A stretch of 6,769 nucleotides of DNA from assembly GCA_025449725.1 (NCBI GenBank), contig JANWIU010000143.1, forward strand, positions 1-6,769, in the 5' to 3' direction. The notes under the pieces are model-generated. The model saw nothing but the letters and a program-made list of their open reading frames with translations. It did no database searches and was not told the DNA's origin. The stretch's first letter is position 1. Each line of letters begins with the position of its first letter. The position numbers and the translations under genes are program-made. Positions 1 through 6,219 of this stretch are shown piece after piece. Source of the stretch: Pseudobdellovibrio sp. Lineage in GTDB: Bacteria > Bdellovibrionota > Bdellovibrionia > Bdellovibrionales > Bdellovibrionaceae.

Positions 1-1
1 A

Positions 2-331
2 GAAGAGATCGTGAGTTCGCTTGCGATCCTTGGTGAGGCCAATCAGCACATTGCTGACGCCTTCCTTGCGGTACCGGTGCCTTCCAACTTAAACGAAGAC
101 AGTAAGAAGGCCTACATGGCTGAAATTCAAAAGATCATTGCTCCGTTTCAGAATAAAGCGGAAGAAAGTTTTAAACTTTCTGTCGACAGGGCTTGGGAGC
201 TTCAGGCGTATCCGGCTGAATATCAGCGGGCATTTGCTTTTATGAATAAAAAATATCCGCAGCAGTATTACGATGGCGGCGAAACAGCCGCAGATGTAAG
301 ACGCATGGATTGGATGGTGGAAAATGACTAA
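2..331 (+). CDS. C-terminal part of a TPR-type gliding motility protein (GltD/AglT-like), 5' end outside the window
   Basis: The reading frame is open to the window edge (GAA GAG ATC precede the GTG at 11), so this is most likely the last 109 residues of a longer protein, not a 106-residue gene starting at GTG 11. The visible part is helical and TPR-like: a helix around EANQHIADAFL, a PVPSNL turn, then two long amphipathic helices (AYMAEIQKII and KAEESFKLSVDRAWEL) and a tail rich in Tyr and Asp. This helix-loop-helix layout resembles the C-terminal end of the TPR proteins of myxobacterial and bdellovibrio gliding clusters (AgmU/GltD, AglT). The gene overlaps the next one by 8 bases (ATG inside the end of this frame), so translation is probably coupled. 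The family call leans on context; the N-terminal part is needed to settle it. A periplasmic location is expected but no signal peptide can be seen here. Confidence 0.7.
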   Translation, partial: EEIVSSLAILGEANQHIADAFLAVPVPSNLNEDSKKAYMAEIQKIIAPFQNKAEESFKLSVDRAWELQAYPAEYQRAFAFMNKKYPQQYYDGGETAADVRRMDWMVEND

Positions 332-1172
332 GATTTTATTATCTGCAGTTTTAACGCTGTTTTTGTTTTCATGCGGTACTGCACCAAAGCAAGAAGCGGA
401 AAAACCAAAAGCAGCCATAACGCCGGAAGCGAAACCTAAAGACGGCAAAGTTGATATGAAGCCGGTTGTTGGCGAGACTAAGGCCGAGCCTGAAGAAGTA
501 AAGCCGGCAAAATACGAAGCCTTGGATGTCGCAATTAAATCCGGAAGCGAAGAGCGCATTCGCAACACGAGTGTAGATATTCTTCAAACCAATCCGAAAG
601 ATGTAAAGGCGCTGAATTCTTTAGCGATGCTTCAATTCAAAAAAGGAAACTACGAAGCAGCGGCAGTTATTTTGGATAAGGTTCTTTCAATTGATGCGCA
701 GTCGTCAGCAGCCTACTGTAACCTCGGTTTGATTCACTTAGTGCGAAACGAAAAAGCAGCGGCGATCGGATTCTTTAAGAAATCTTTAGAATACGACAGT
801 AAAAACTACGCAGCAGGGGCTAATTTAGGAGCTATTTACGTCAAAGAAAAAGATTATGCGAAGGCGATCGTAGCGCTTGATAATGCGATTGATAGTGGCA
901 CTGCAGACGAAGGATCTATGACAAACTATGCAATTGCTCTTGTCGCGACAGGTAAAGCAGCAGAAGCTGCAAGCATGTATGACCAAATTCTGAAAAAAAA
1001 TCCGAGCAGCAAAAATGCGATGTTAAATTTGGCAGTTGTCTACATCGAAAAACTAAACAAGTTTGATGATGGACTGGACCTTATTAACAGACTAAAGTTT
1101 GTAGGTGCTGACAATGAGTCCCGTCAAGTAATAAAGGATTTGGAAATTAAAGCAAAAGCTGGTTTAAAATAG
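324..1172 (+). CDS. TPR lipoprotein of the gliding machinery (GltE/AglT-like)
   Basis: A 282-residue predicted lipoprotein. A short hydrophobic signal (residues 4-16) ends in a lipobox-like LFSC with Cys17 as the lipidation site and Gly18 after it; there is no Asp at +2, so outer-membrane sorting is plausible. Residues 20-62 form a Lys/Pro/Glu-rich low-complexity linker. From about residue 90 there are four to five tetratricopeptide repeats (about 92-125, 128-160, 162-193, 197-229, 230-263) with the usual small-residue and Tyr/Ala pattern, for example ALNSLAMLQFKKGNYEAA and CNLGLIHLVRNEKAAA. TPR arrays bind protein partners, so this probably docks other gliding components on the periplasmic face of the outer membrane, as proposed for Myxococcus GltE/AglT. 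The ATG at 324 overlaps the upstream gene by 8 bases. The lipoprotein-plus-TPR description is firm; the orthologue name is inferred from gene order. Confidence 0.85.
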   Translation: MTKILLSAVLTLFLFSCGTAPKQEAEKPKAAITPEAKPKDGKVDMKPVVGETKAEPEEVKPAKYEALDVAIKSGSEERIRNTSVDILQTNPKDVKALNSLAMLQFKKGNYEAAAVILDKVLSIDAQSSAAYCNLGLIHLVRNEKAAAIGFFKKSLEYDSKNYAAGANLGAIYVKEKDYAKAIVALDNAIDSGTADEGSMTNYAIALVATGKAAEAASMYDQILKKNPSSKNAMLNLAVVYIEKLNKFDDGLDLINRLKFVGADNESRQVIKDLEIKAKAGLK

Positions 1173-1186
1173 GTAACGGAGTTTAG

Positions 1187-1516
1187 ATGTTACAACTCAG
1201 ATGGTTCTTCAAGATAACTCTCATTGTGTTTTTTTGCGTGCAGCTGCGCGCAGAAACTGCAGTTGATACGCAGGTCAAGCAGAGCTCCACAGCACTTGAA
1301 GAAACTAATCAAGAACAAAAACCTAAGGTTGAAAAAAAACAGACATTAAACTTTGAAGACGAACTAATTGAAGGAACTGCTCAAAAGCCCGATTTATTTT
1401 ATATGTTTCAGAAAAATAATTTTAGATTCAAAAAGCTGATTAAATTGCGCGAGAACTTTTTACCCGAGATGGCTCGTAATGCAGAAGACATCCAAAGATT
1501 AAGGGGCGGACGGTGA
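1187..1516 (+). CDS. Small secreted gliding motility protein, CglF/GltF-like
   Basis: A 109-residue protein with a Sec signal peptide: basic start (Arg5, Lys9), hydrophobic core about 10-20, and a probable cleavage site after Ala22 (LRA/ET). Cys17 lies within the hydrophobic core and is followed by Val, so it does not look like a lipobox. Residues 25-52 are a Gln/Glu/Lys-rich linker. The conserved-looking core is residues 54-95: acidic LNFEDELIEG, then QKPDLFY, then a basic segment FRFKKLIKLRENFLPEM. The order 'IEG, KP-x-x-x-Y, hydrophobic-basic, FLP' matches what I recall for the small CglF-type proteins found beside GltG/AgmX genes in deltaproteobacteria. It is probably a periplasmic part of the envelope motor. 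An SD-like ACGGAG ends about 5 bases before the ATG. The stop overlaps the next gene's GTG by 4 bases, so the two are probably co-translated. No enzymatic motif is visible. Confidence 0.75.
   Translation: MLQLRWFFKITLIVFFCVQLRAETAVDTQVKQSSTALEETNQEQKPKVEKKQTLNFEDELIEGTAQKPDLFYMFQKNNFRFKKLIKLRENFLPEMARNAEDIQRLRGGR
1501..1506 (+). promoter_or_regulatory. SD site for the FHA protein gene, inside the CglF-like gene
   Basis: AAGGGG lies 6 bases before the GTG at 1513. It sits inside the last codons of the upstream gene, next to its RLRGGR ending, and supports the GTG start where no ATG is available nearby. Confidence 0.55.
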
Positions 1517-3477
1517 GTTCATCTCCTCTTTTATTTAGAATTTATAAGAATGGTCAGATATACGTAGTAAAACAGTTCGTTAACGAACAGCGGATTGTAA
1601 TCGGTCAAGGTTCCGGCGTGAACGTTGACTTGCAAGCTCCAGAAGTTTCTTCGATACATTGTGCGATCGAAAAACGCGATGATGGCTATTACATTTGTGA
1701 CCTGGGTTCAGAACAGGGTACTTATCTTGAAGGAAAATCTATTGTTGATCAGTTGATTGCTTCGGGAGATCACTTTCAGGTAGGTCCTTTTGACATTTAT
1801 TTCTTACTTGGAAATCAAAAGAACATCGAACTTGATGAAAAAGACAGAGGCATCGCTTCTCAGCCGGCTACTCCGCCGCGCGAAGCTAAGCCGGAGCGTC
1901 CAACTCGGCCACCGGAACAGCGCGCTCAAGCACAACAGCCCAAAGCTGCTAAACCGGCAGCAGCGGCTTCTGCAGTTCAAGCTGCGGCTGCAGCTTCCGG
2001 CTCTTCAAAAAGAATTTTAGGTCCGGCAAACTCTTTAAAAGATATTGTTCGCCCGGTAGCGGGATCTCGTGCCGAAGTAATCATATCTTGGCATGAAAGA
2101 ATTATTAATACTTACCACTTCAGCTTATCAGGACAAAAAACAATAGGCGCGGAAGGTGATATCGTCGTGCCGGCCGGTACGGTTCCGGAAAACTGGAAAC
2201 TTTTATCATTTAAAGGCAACGACATTGAAATCAGCTTACCTAACGGTGTTTCAGCTGAAGTTGTTCGTAATGGTGAAATGACAATTGTTCGCGAAAATCG
2301 CTTTAGCATTAAAAGTGGAGAAGCGGCATTCCTTACATTAGCAAATAATCTTCAGATGGCGATTAGGTTTGCTCCTAAAGCACCGATCATGCTGTTGGAT
2401 TCTCCGTTTGTACTTGGAATTACTGAATTCGCAGGTGTATTGGCTGCGTTAATTTTAGCAGTGTTAAACAGCTTAATCGTTTCCGTCAGTAAGCCGAAAC
2501 CGCAAGATGCTGAAGCGCAAGTAGAGCGATTGGCGAAAGTTGTTTTCACTCCGAGAGTGAATCCTCCACCGATTGTGCAGGCTGATGAGCAGACGCAAGA
2601 AAAGCCTCCTGAAAAACCTGTTGAAGTTAAAAAAGTGGAATTAGCTGACAAGATTAACGAAGCAAAAACAGCAGCGAAGCCGCAAGAAACTAAAGAAATT
2701 CAAAAAGCAGCTTCTGGCAAAGCGACCGACATTAAGCCTAAAGATAAAAATCAAAAAGCGAAAATGTTTACTTCGACTAAACAGGGTGGCGCTGTTAAGA
2801 CGACCGATCAAAATGCGGCGAATACAAAGAGTAAAGAACCTGATGTTAATAATTCAGGTTTGTTAGCTGCCTTCGGTAGCGGTGGTGCCAGAAATAAATT
2901 AGACAAAGCTTACAGTGGTTCAGGTGAATTGCTGGGGGCCGGTGAAAAAGCGACCGGATCTTCAGGATTTAATTCGAACCGTTCAGGTGATGATCTTGGT
3001 TCTCGAGCTAAAGATACGGGTGCCGGAGGGGCCGGCACTGCTACTCAAGGTATCTCAAATGTTGGAACTCAAGGCCGAGGAACAGGTATGACCGGCTCTG
3101 GGGCAGGTATGGGCTTCGGTGATAAGGGAAAAGTTCAAATTGAAGCCGGCGGTAATGAAGAAAATTTCACAGGTACAATTGATAAAGAAGCTGTTCGTCG
3201 TGTTGTTAAATCAGCATTAGCACAGTTTAAAGCCTGTTATGAAAAAGAATACCGCATGAATTCGAAACTGGAAGGTAAAGTCGTTGTTCAATGGGAAATC
3301 CATGAGCAAGGCGTTGCTAAGAACGCGCAGATCATTCGCGTGAAATCGACAATAAATAATTCTAATGTGGAAGATTGTGTAAAAAACAGAATGATGGCGT
3401 TGAAATTCCCAGAACCGCCACCAGGAACTGCAGCAGAAGTAACTTATCCATTTATTTTTCAAGGCCAAAAACTTTAG
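1513..3477 (+). CDS. gltG: FHA-domain, single-span inner-membrane protein with AgmX/PglI (TonB-like) C-terminal domain (GltG/PglI-like)
   Basis: A 654-residue modular protein thought to link the cytoplasm to the periplasm in the gliding motor. Residues 5-100 are an FHA fold (IGQGSG, SSIHC, DLGSEQGTYLEG). Residues 108-172 are a Pro/Ala-rich linker. Residues 187-290 form a second beta-rich domain that also looks FHA-like (TIGAEGDIVVP, then alternating strands). Residues 298-325 are one membrane span, which puts the N-terminal half in the cytoplasm. Residues 327-420 are a Lys/Pro/Glu-rich periplasmic stalk and 450-545 a Gly/Ser-rich linker. Residues 550-654 are the AgmX/PglI tail, related in shape to the TonB C-terminal domain, with Cys575 (KACYEK) and Cys622 (EDCVKN) and the ending FPEPPPG...YPFIF. 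By analogy with TonB it would deliver stator energy to outer partners. GTG 1513 was chosen for its SD AAGGGG and the 4-base overlap with the previous gene. The FHA pocket is atypical (see findings). Confidence 0.88.
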   Translation: MSSSPLLFRIYKNGQIYVVKQFVNEQRIVIGQGSGVNVDLQAPEVSSIHCAIEKRDDGYYICDLGSEQGTYLEGKSIVDQLIASGDHFQVGPFDIYFLLGNQKNIELDEKDRGIASQPATPPREAKPERPTRPPEQRAQAQQPKAAKPAAAASAVQAAAAASGSSKRILGPANSLKDIVRPVAGSRAEVIISWHERIINTYHFSLSGQKTIGAEGDIVVPAGTVPENWKLLSFKGNDIEISLPNGVSAEVVRNGEMTIVRENRFSIKSGEAAFLTLANNLQMAIRFAPKAPIMLLDSPFVLGITEFAGVLAALILAVLNSLIVSVSKPKPQDAEAQVERLAKVVFTPRVNPPPIVQADEQTQEKPPEKPVEVKKVELADKINEAKTAAKPQETKEIQKAASGKATDIKPKDKNQKAKMFTSTKQGGAVKTTDQNAANTKSKEPDVNNSGLLAAFGSGGARNKLDKAYSGSGELLGAGEKATGSSGFNSNRSGDDLGSRAKDTGAGGAGTATQGISNVGTQGRGTGMTGSGAGMGFGDKGKVQIEAGGNEENFTGTIDKEAVRRVVKSALAQFKACYEKEYRMNSKLEGKVVVQWEIHEQGVAKNAQIIRVKSTINNSNVEDCVKNRMMALKFPEPPPGTAAEVTYPFIFQGQKL

Positions 3478-3484
3478 AGGAGGA
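3478..3484 (+). promoter_or_regulatory. Strong SD site for the AglR-like gene
   Basis: AGGAGGA, a near-perfect anti-SD match, begins right after the upstream TAG stop and lies 5 bases before the GTG at 3490. It is among the strongest ribosome sites in the window and decides for the GTG over the ATG at 3520. The channel protein is needed in several copies per motor, which fits stronger initiation here (inference). Confidence 0.7.
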
Positions 3485-3489
3485 CTATC

Positions 3490-4158
3490 GTGAACCCAGT
3501 TGTTAACCCAGCAGAAAATATGAATCCAATCTTGAGAGCATTCTCAGAAGGCGGATTCGTAATGTATGTGATTCTTGTGATTGGTGCCGTTGCACTAGCG
3601 CTGATTATCAGCCGCTTTATGGCATTAAAATCATTGAGAATTGATAAGAAGGAATTTTCTGACCAAGTGTTCAGAATGATCTTAGGTGGCGATCTTCGCC
3701 AGGCTATTTCATACTGTGACTCTAAGCAGGCACCTTTATCAAATACGGTGAAATCCGGTTTGGTGCAGGTCATGAACAAGCGCCCTGACGAAGAAGTTCA
3801 GGTGGCAATGGATGCAGCCGTATTAAGAGAAATGCCGAAGCTTGAAGGATTAACTTCATTCCTTGCGGTACTAGGTAATATCGCGGTGTTAGCGGGTCTA
3901 TTAGGAACAATCTTAGGTATGATCGGTTCATTCCGTGCGGTATCTACGGCTGACCCTGCAACTAAAGCTCAATTATTATCTGAAGGTATTGCGCATGCCT
4001 TGAACTGTACTGGTTTCGGTCTAATCGTTGCGATTTTATCGATTCTGGTTTACGGTTTGTTCCAACATATGATTCAAAAATCTGAAAATGAAATGTTAGA
4101 AACAAGTATGACACTTATGAATCTTGTTGCTTCTAACAGAGATAAGTTAAGAGATTAA
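3490..4158 (+). CDS. aglR: MotA/TolQ/ExbB-family proton channel protein (AglR-like)
   Basis: A 222-residue inner-membrane protein, the pore-forming partner of the two ExbD-like proteins downstream. Three membrane spans are visible: residues 22-44 (GGFVMYVILVIGAVALALII), 122-147 and 171-194. A cytoplasmic loop of about 75 residues separates spans 1 and 2, the family layout. The family signature is clear: AGLLGTILGMIGSF (135-148) in span 2, and ALNCTGFGLIVAI (170-182) in span 3. Thr140 and Thr174 fall where ExbB and TolQ carry their conserved pore threonines. Length is normal for TolQ/ExbB. In Myxococcus the equivalent AglR works with AglQ and AglS as a proton-driven motor for gliding. The start is GTG, backed by a very strong SD (AGGAGGA, 5 bases upstream); the ATG at 3520 is an unlikely alternative. 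The family is certain; the AglR name, rather than TolQ or ExbB, rests on neighbours. Confidence 0.9.
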   Translation: MNPVVNPAENMNPILRAFSEGGFVMYVILVIGAVALALIISRFMALKSLRIDKKEFSDQVFRMILGGDLRQAISYCDSKQAPLSNTVKSGLVQVMNKRPDEEVQVAMDAAVLREMPKLEGLTSFLAVLGNIAVLAGLLGTILGMIGSFRAVSTADPATKAQLLSEGIAHALNCTGFGLIVAILSILVYGLFQHMIQKSENEMLETSMTLMNLVASNRDKLRD

Positions 4159-4182
4159 TTAACTCGGAAGGAATAGCTATAT

Positions 4183-4659
4183 ATGTCGCAGATGGAATCA
4201 GGTTCGGGAAGAGGCAGACAAACAAACGTTGAGTTAAATCTCGTTCCGTTCATTGATTTGATGTCAGTGATGATTACGTTCCTTTTGATTTCTGCGGTAT
4301 GGACACAAGTTTCAATGATTCAGCTCGGCGCCTCGTTTGCATCACCGAAAAATGAATCTCAACCGGAGATCACTCCTCCTCCGAATGAAGACGTCGTTTT
4401 ACGGGTAGACATTGTGGCAGCCGGCTACGTTTTGAAAATTGGAAATCAGACCAAGCCGATTCCGAAGTTATCACCAGATACTTACGATGTTGCGACTTTG
4501 TTAAACGAGTTGCAGCAGATAAAAAAGAAATATCCTGAGAAGCCGGGCGTGAAGCTCGCGATCTCGGATGAAATTGTTTATGATCACGTTGTAAAAGCCA
4601 TGGACGCCGGTTTAAAAGCCGGCTTCGCGCCGGAATTATTAACTGGAGGACCTTACTAA
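4183..4659 (+). CDS. aglS: ExbD/TolR-family stator protein 1 (AglS-like)
   Basis: A 158-residue single-span protein. A short cytoplasmic N-terminus rich in Gly, Ser and Arg leads into NVELNLVPFIDLMSVMITFLL; Asp25 in the span is the conserved proton-carrying acid of the ExbD/TolR family. Residues 55-70 are a Pro/Glu linker. Residues 70-158 form the periplasmic TolR-like fold, ending in the typical helix (YDHVVKAMDAGLKAGF) and a final strand. It would sit in the pore of the upstream TolQ/ExbB-type pentamer and couple proton flow to movement. The ATG is preceded by GGAAGGA with a 10-base gap. The stop overlaps the next ATG by one base (TAATG), so translation coupling is likely. The family is certain; the AglS name rather than generic ExbD rests on operon context. 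Confidence 0.9.
   Translation: MSQMESGSGRGRQTNVELNLVPFIDLMSVMITFLLISAVWTQVSMIQLGASFASPKNESQPEITPPPNEDVVLRVDIVAAGYVLKIGNQTKPIPKLSPDTYDVATLLNELQQIKKKYPEKPGVKLAISDEIVYDHVVKAMDAGLKAGFAPELLTGGPY
4606..4633 (+). repeat. Three GCCGG words forming two mutually exclusive hairpins just before the second ExbD start
   Basis: GCCGG occurs at 4606-4610, 4618-4622 and 4629-4633. The central CCGGC (4619-4623) can pair with the first copy (8-base loop) or the third (TTCGC loop), giving two alternative 5-bp stems 12 to 39 bases before the SD of the next gene. The words also encode part of a normal ExbD C-terminal helix, so the fold may be a by-product of Ala-Gly codons. Confidence 0.4.
4645..4650 (+). promoter_or_regulatory. 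SD site for the second ExbD gene
   Basis: GGAGGA lies 8 bases before the ATG at 4659, inside the last codons of the first ExbD gene. With the one-base TAATG overlap it supports the chosen start and coupled translation. Confidence 0.6.
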
Positions 4660-5267
4660 TGCCGATTTATAATCCTGGTAAGCGTCACCGAAATCACAGA
4701 CTTTTAAGTCGTCGCGGAACGAAACGTACGGTTACTGCCTTACTTTCTCTAACTGCGATGGTGGATATGTTCACCGTTCTCGTTATTTTCCTTTTACAAA
4801 ATTATAATACTACAGGCGAGATTCTTTATATTCCGAAAGACGTTGTTCTGCCAAAAGCGAACCGCGTTTTGGAATTAAAGCCGTCAGTTGTGATTACCGT
4901 GACTGCAAAAGAAGTTCTCTTGGACCGCACTTCAGTCGCCACTTTTCAGGAAGTGTTAGACGCAAAAGACTGGGTTATTCCTAATCTTCGCGACCAAACC
5001 CGTGACATGCTTTTAAAAGCTAAAGCGGATCAAGAACAAAAACTTCAAAGCAAACTCAGCAAAGTTGTGGATAAAACTCTCGGAAAAGACGAGGAAGATC
5101 CGGATGCTTGGAGAAAAGTTACAATTCAGGCTGATAAACAAATCGATTATTTAACCTTAAAGAAAATCATGTACTCCATCTACGAAGCTGGAGGCGGGCC
5201 AATCAATTTTGCTGTAGCAAAAGATCTTGAAGCGAATGAAGTGGCTGTCGAACCTGAGACGAAGTAG
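4659..5267 (+). CDS. ExbD/TolR-family stator protein 2 (AglV/AglQ-like)
   Basis: A 202-residue second ExbD-family protein, clearly different from its neighbour. The cytoplasmic N-terminus is strongly basic (residues 8-23: His/Arg/Lys in most positions). The membrane span is about residues 27-47, ALLSLTAMVDMFTVLVIFLL, with Asp36 as the conserved proton-carrying acid and Thr39 near it. A periplasmic part follows (55-202): a beta-rich stretch to about 95, then a long charged, predicted helical segment (about 108-150), then the usual ending QIDYLTLKKIMYSIYEAGGGPINFAVA. That helical segment makes it longer than a typical ExbD (about 140). Motors of this class pair one channel protein with two unlike ExbD proteins (AglQ/AglS in Myxococcus), and this gene fits the second slot. 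SD GGAGGA lies 8 bases before the ATG. The exact AglV or AglQ assignment is unsure. Confidence 0.88.
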   Translation: MPIYNPGKRHRNHRLLSRRGTKRTVTALLSLTAMVDMFTVLVIFLLQNYNTTGEILYIPKDVVLPKANRVLELKPSVVITVTAKEVLLDRTSVATFQEVLDAKDWVIPNLRDQTRDMLLKAKADQEQKLQSKLSKVVDKTLGKDEEDPDAWRKVTIQADKQIDYLTLKKIMYSIYEAGGGPINFAVAKDLEANEVAVEPETK

Positions 5268-6210
5268 ATCTTCGATCTTCGTCTTCCTTATTACCGTTGT
5301 TATTTTCGTCGAAATTATTGTGATGTCGCCACAGCTTCTTGAAAAAGACGCTGTCGACATGGCTGATCCGGCTGCAAGCCTTCCACTTCAGGAAGATTCA
5401 GGAAATACAGTTGAACAAAAGATGCAGGGTTTTCACTTAGTTGAAAACGATGAGCGTGAAAAAGGCTGGGAGCTTTTCGGCAACGAAGCCGTGGGCAGAG
5501 CCGATGGTCAGTGGATTCTTAAAAGCGTTAAAGTGAAATTCTTCAGTCACAATTTGCCTAGTTATACAGTCACGGGAGACGTGGGGGAAGTTGACGGGAA
5601 GTCCAAAGACATGTGGATCAAAGGCAATGCTACTACAGCCAGTGCCAATGGATATTCTTTCAAAACAGATACCGTAAAATACATAGCGAATCAAAAAATT
5701 ATGACCAGTGATGACCCGGTTGTGATGTCAGGTCCGAGTGATAACAGCGGCCCCGGGTTTCATCTGACGGGTGAAAAGCTTCTGGTGGACATGGTGAAAA
5801 ATAAAATGTCCATTCTAGAAAAAATTGTCGCCAGTAAATCGATATCTGGAAAACAATTTCATTTAACTTCGGGGCGCGCCGATTTTTCCAACCGTGATCA
5901 GGAAGCTTCTTTCTCCGGCAATGTGATCATGAAGCTGGGCTCAACATTAGTGAAGGCGCCTGTGGCGACATTTCAATATTCTAATTCTAAAAAATTGATC
6001 GAGAGAATTATATTAAACAATAGGGTTGAATTCACCGATGCCGACAAAAAGGGATTTTGTGAAGAGCTGATCTTTGATTTGGCGGAGAACAAAATGACAA
6101 TGCGCGGGCAGCCGAAAGTCGTGCAAGGTGAAGATGAGATTAAGGGACACGAAATAGTCTTTCTCGATGGCGGAAAAAAAGTTAAGATCAACAAGGACAG
6201 TAAAAAGTAG
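5236..6210 (+). CDS. lptC: LptC with LptA/OstA-like C-terminal half (apparent LptC-LptA fusion)
   Basis: LptC anchors the Lpt bridge in the inner membrane and passes LPS from the LptBFG transporter to LptA. This 324-residue protein starts with basic residues (Arg8, Arg9, Arg11) and one membrane span (14-30). Residues 60-195 look like LptC: QGFHLVENDEREKGWELFG is the family's opening strand, followed by repeating short strands and a GY-F-T-T-D-Y-hydrophobic pattern (139-150). Residues 200-320 look like LptA/OstA: SGRADFSNR, SGNVIMKLG, IILNNRVEF, EELIFDLAENKMTMRGQP, VVQGEDEIKGHEIVF. E. coli LptC is 191 residues and LptA 185, so 324 is about the size of both joined. ATG 5236 was chosen because it gives a good N-terminus and a 32-base overlap with the ExbD gene; TTG at 5227 would add three residues. 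No convincing SD precedes either start, which is consistent with coupling to upstream translation. Confidence 0.82.
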   Translation: MKWLSNLRRSRSSIFVFLITVVIFVEIIVMSPQLLEKDAVDMADPAASLPLQEDSGNTVEQKMQGFHLVENDEREKGWELFGNEAVGRADGQWILKSVKVKFFSHNLPSYTVTGDVGEVDGKSKDMWIKGNATTASANGYSFKTDTVKYIANQKIMTSDDPVVMSGPSDNSGPGFHLTGEKLLVDMVKNKMSILEKIVASKSISGKQFHLTSGRADFSNRDQEASFSGNVIMKLGSTLVKAPVATFQYSNSKKLIERIILNNRVEFTDADKKGFCEELIFDLAENKMTMRGQPKVVQGEDEIKGHEIVFLDGGKKVKINKDSKK

Positions 6211-6212
6211 GA
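6209..6212 (+). promoter_or_regulatory. SD site for lptB TTG start
   Basis: AGGA overlaps the lptC stop (TAG at 6208-6210) and lies 7 bases before the TTG at 6220. It supports TTG as the lptB start. Confidence 0.5.
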
Positions 6213-6219
6213 TTAATTT

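Noticed and set aside
11..331. A complete 106-residue gene starting at GTG 11
   Set aside because: The frame is open upstream to the window edge, there is no room to see an SD, and the protein reads as the helical C-terminal part of a longer TPR-type protein.
89..587. Minus-strand open frames opposite the first two genes
   Set aside because: They are shadows of well-supported plus-strand genes, with no SD and no recognisable domain.
3020..3038. Perfect 7-bp inverted repeat (GTGCCGG / CCGGCAC, 5-base loop) as a terminator
   Set aside because: It lies in the middle of the FHA protein gene in a Gly-rich stretch and no T-run follows. It is best explained by Gly and Ala codons.
5227..5235. TTG at 5227 as the lptC start
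   Set aside because: It adds only Met-Lys-Arg before a good ATG and has no better SD; it remains possible.
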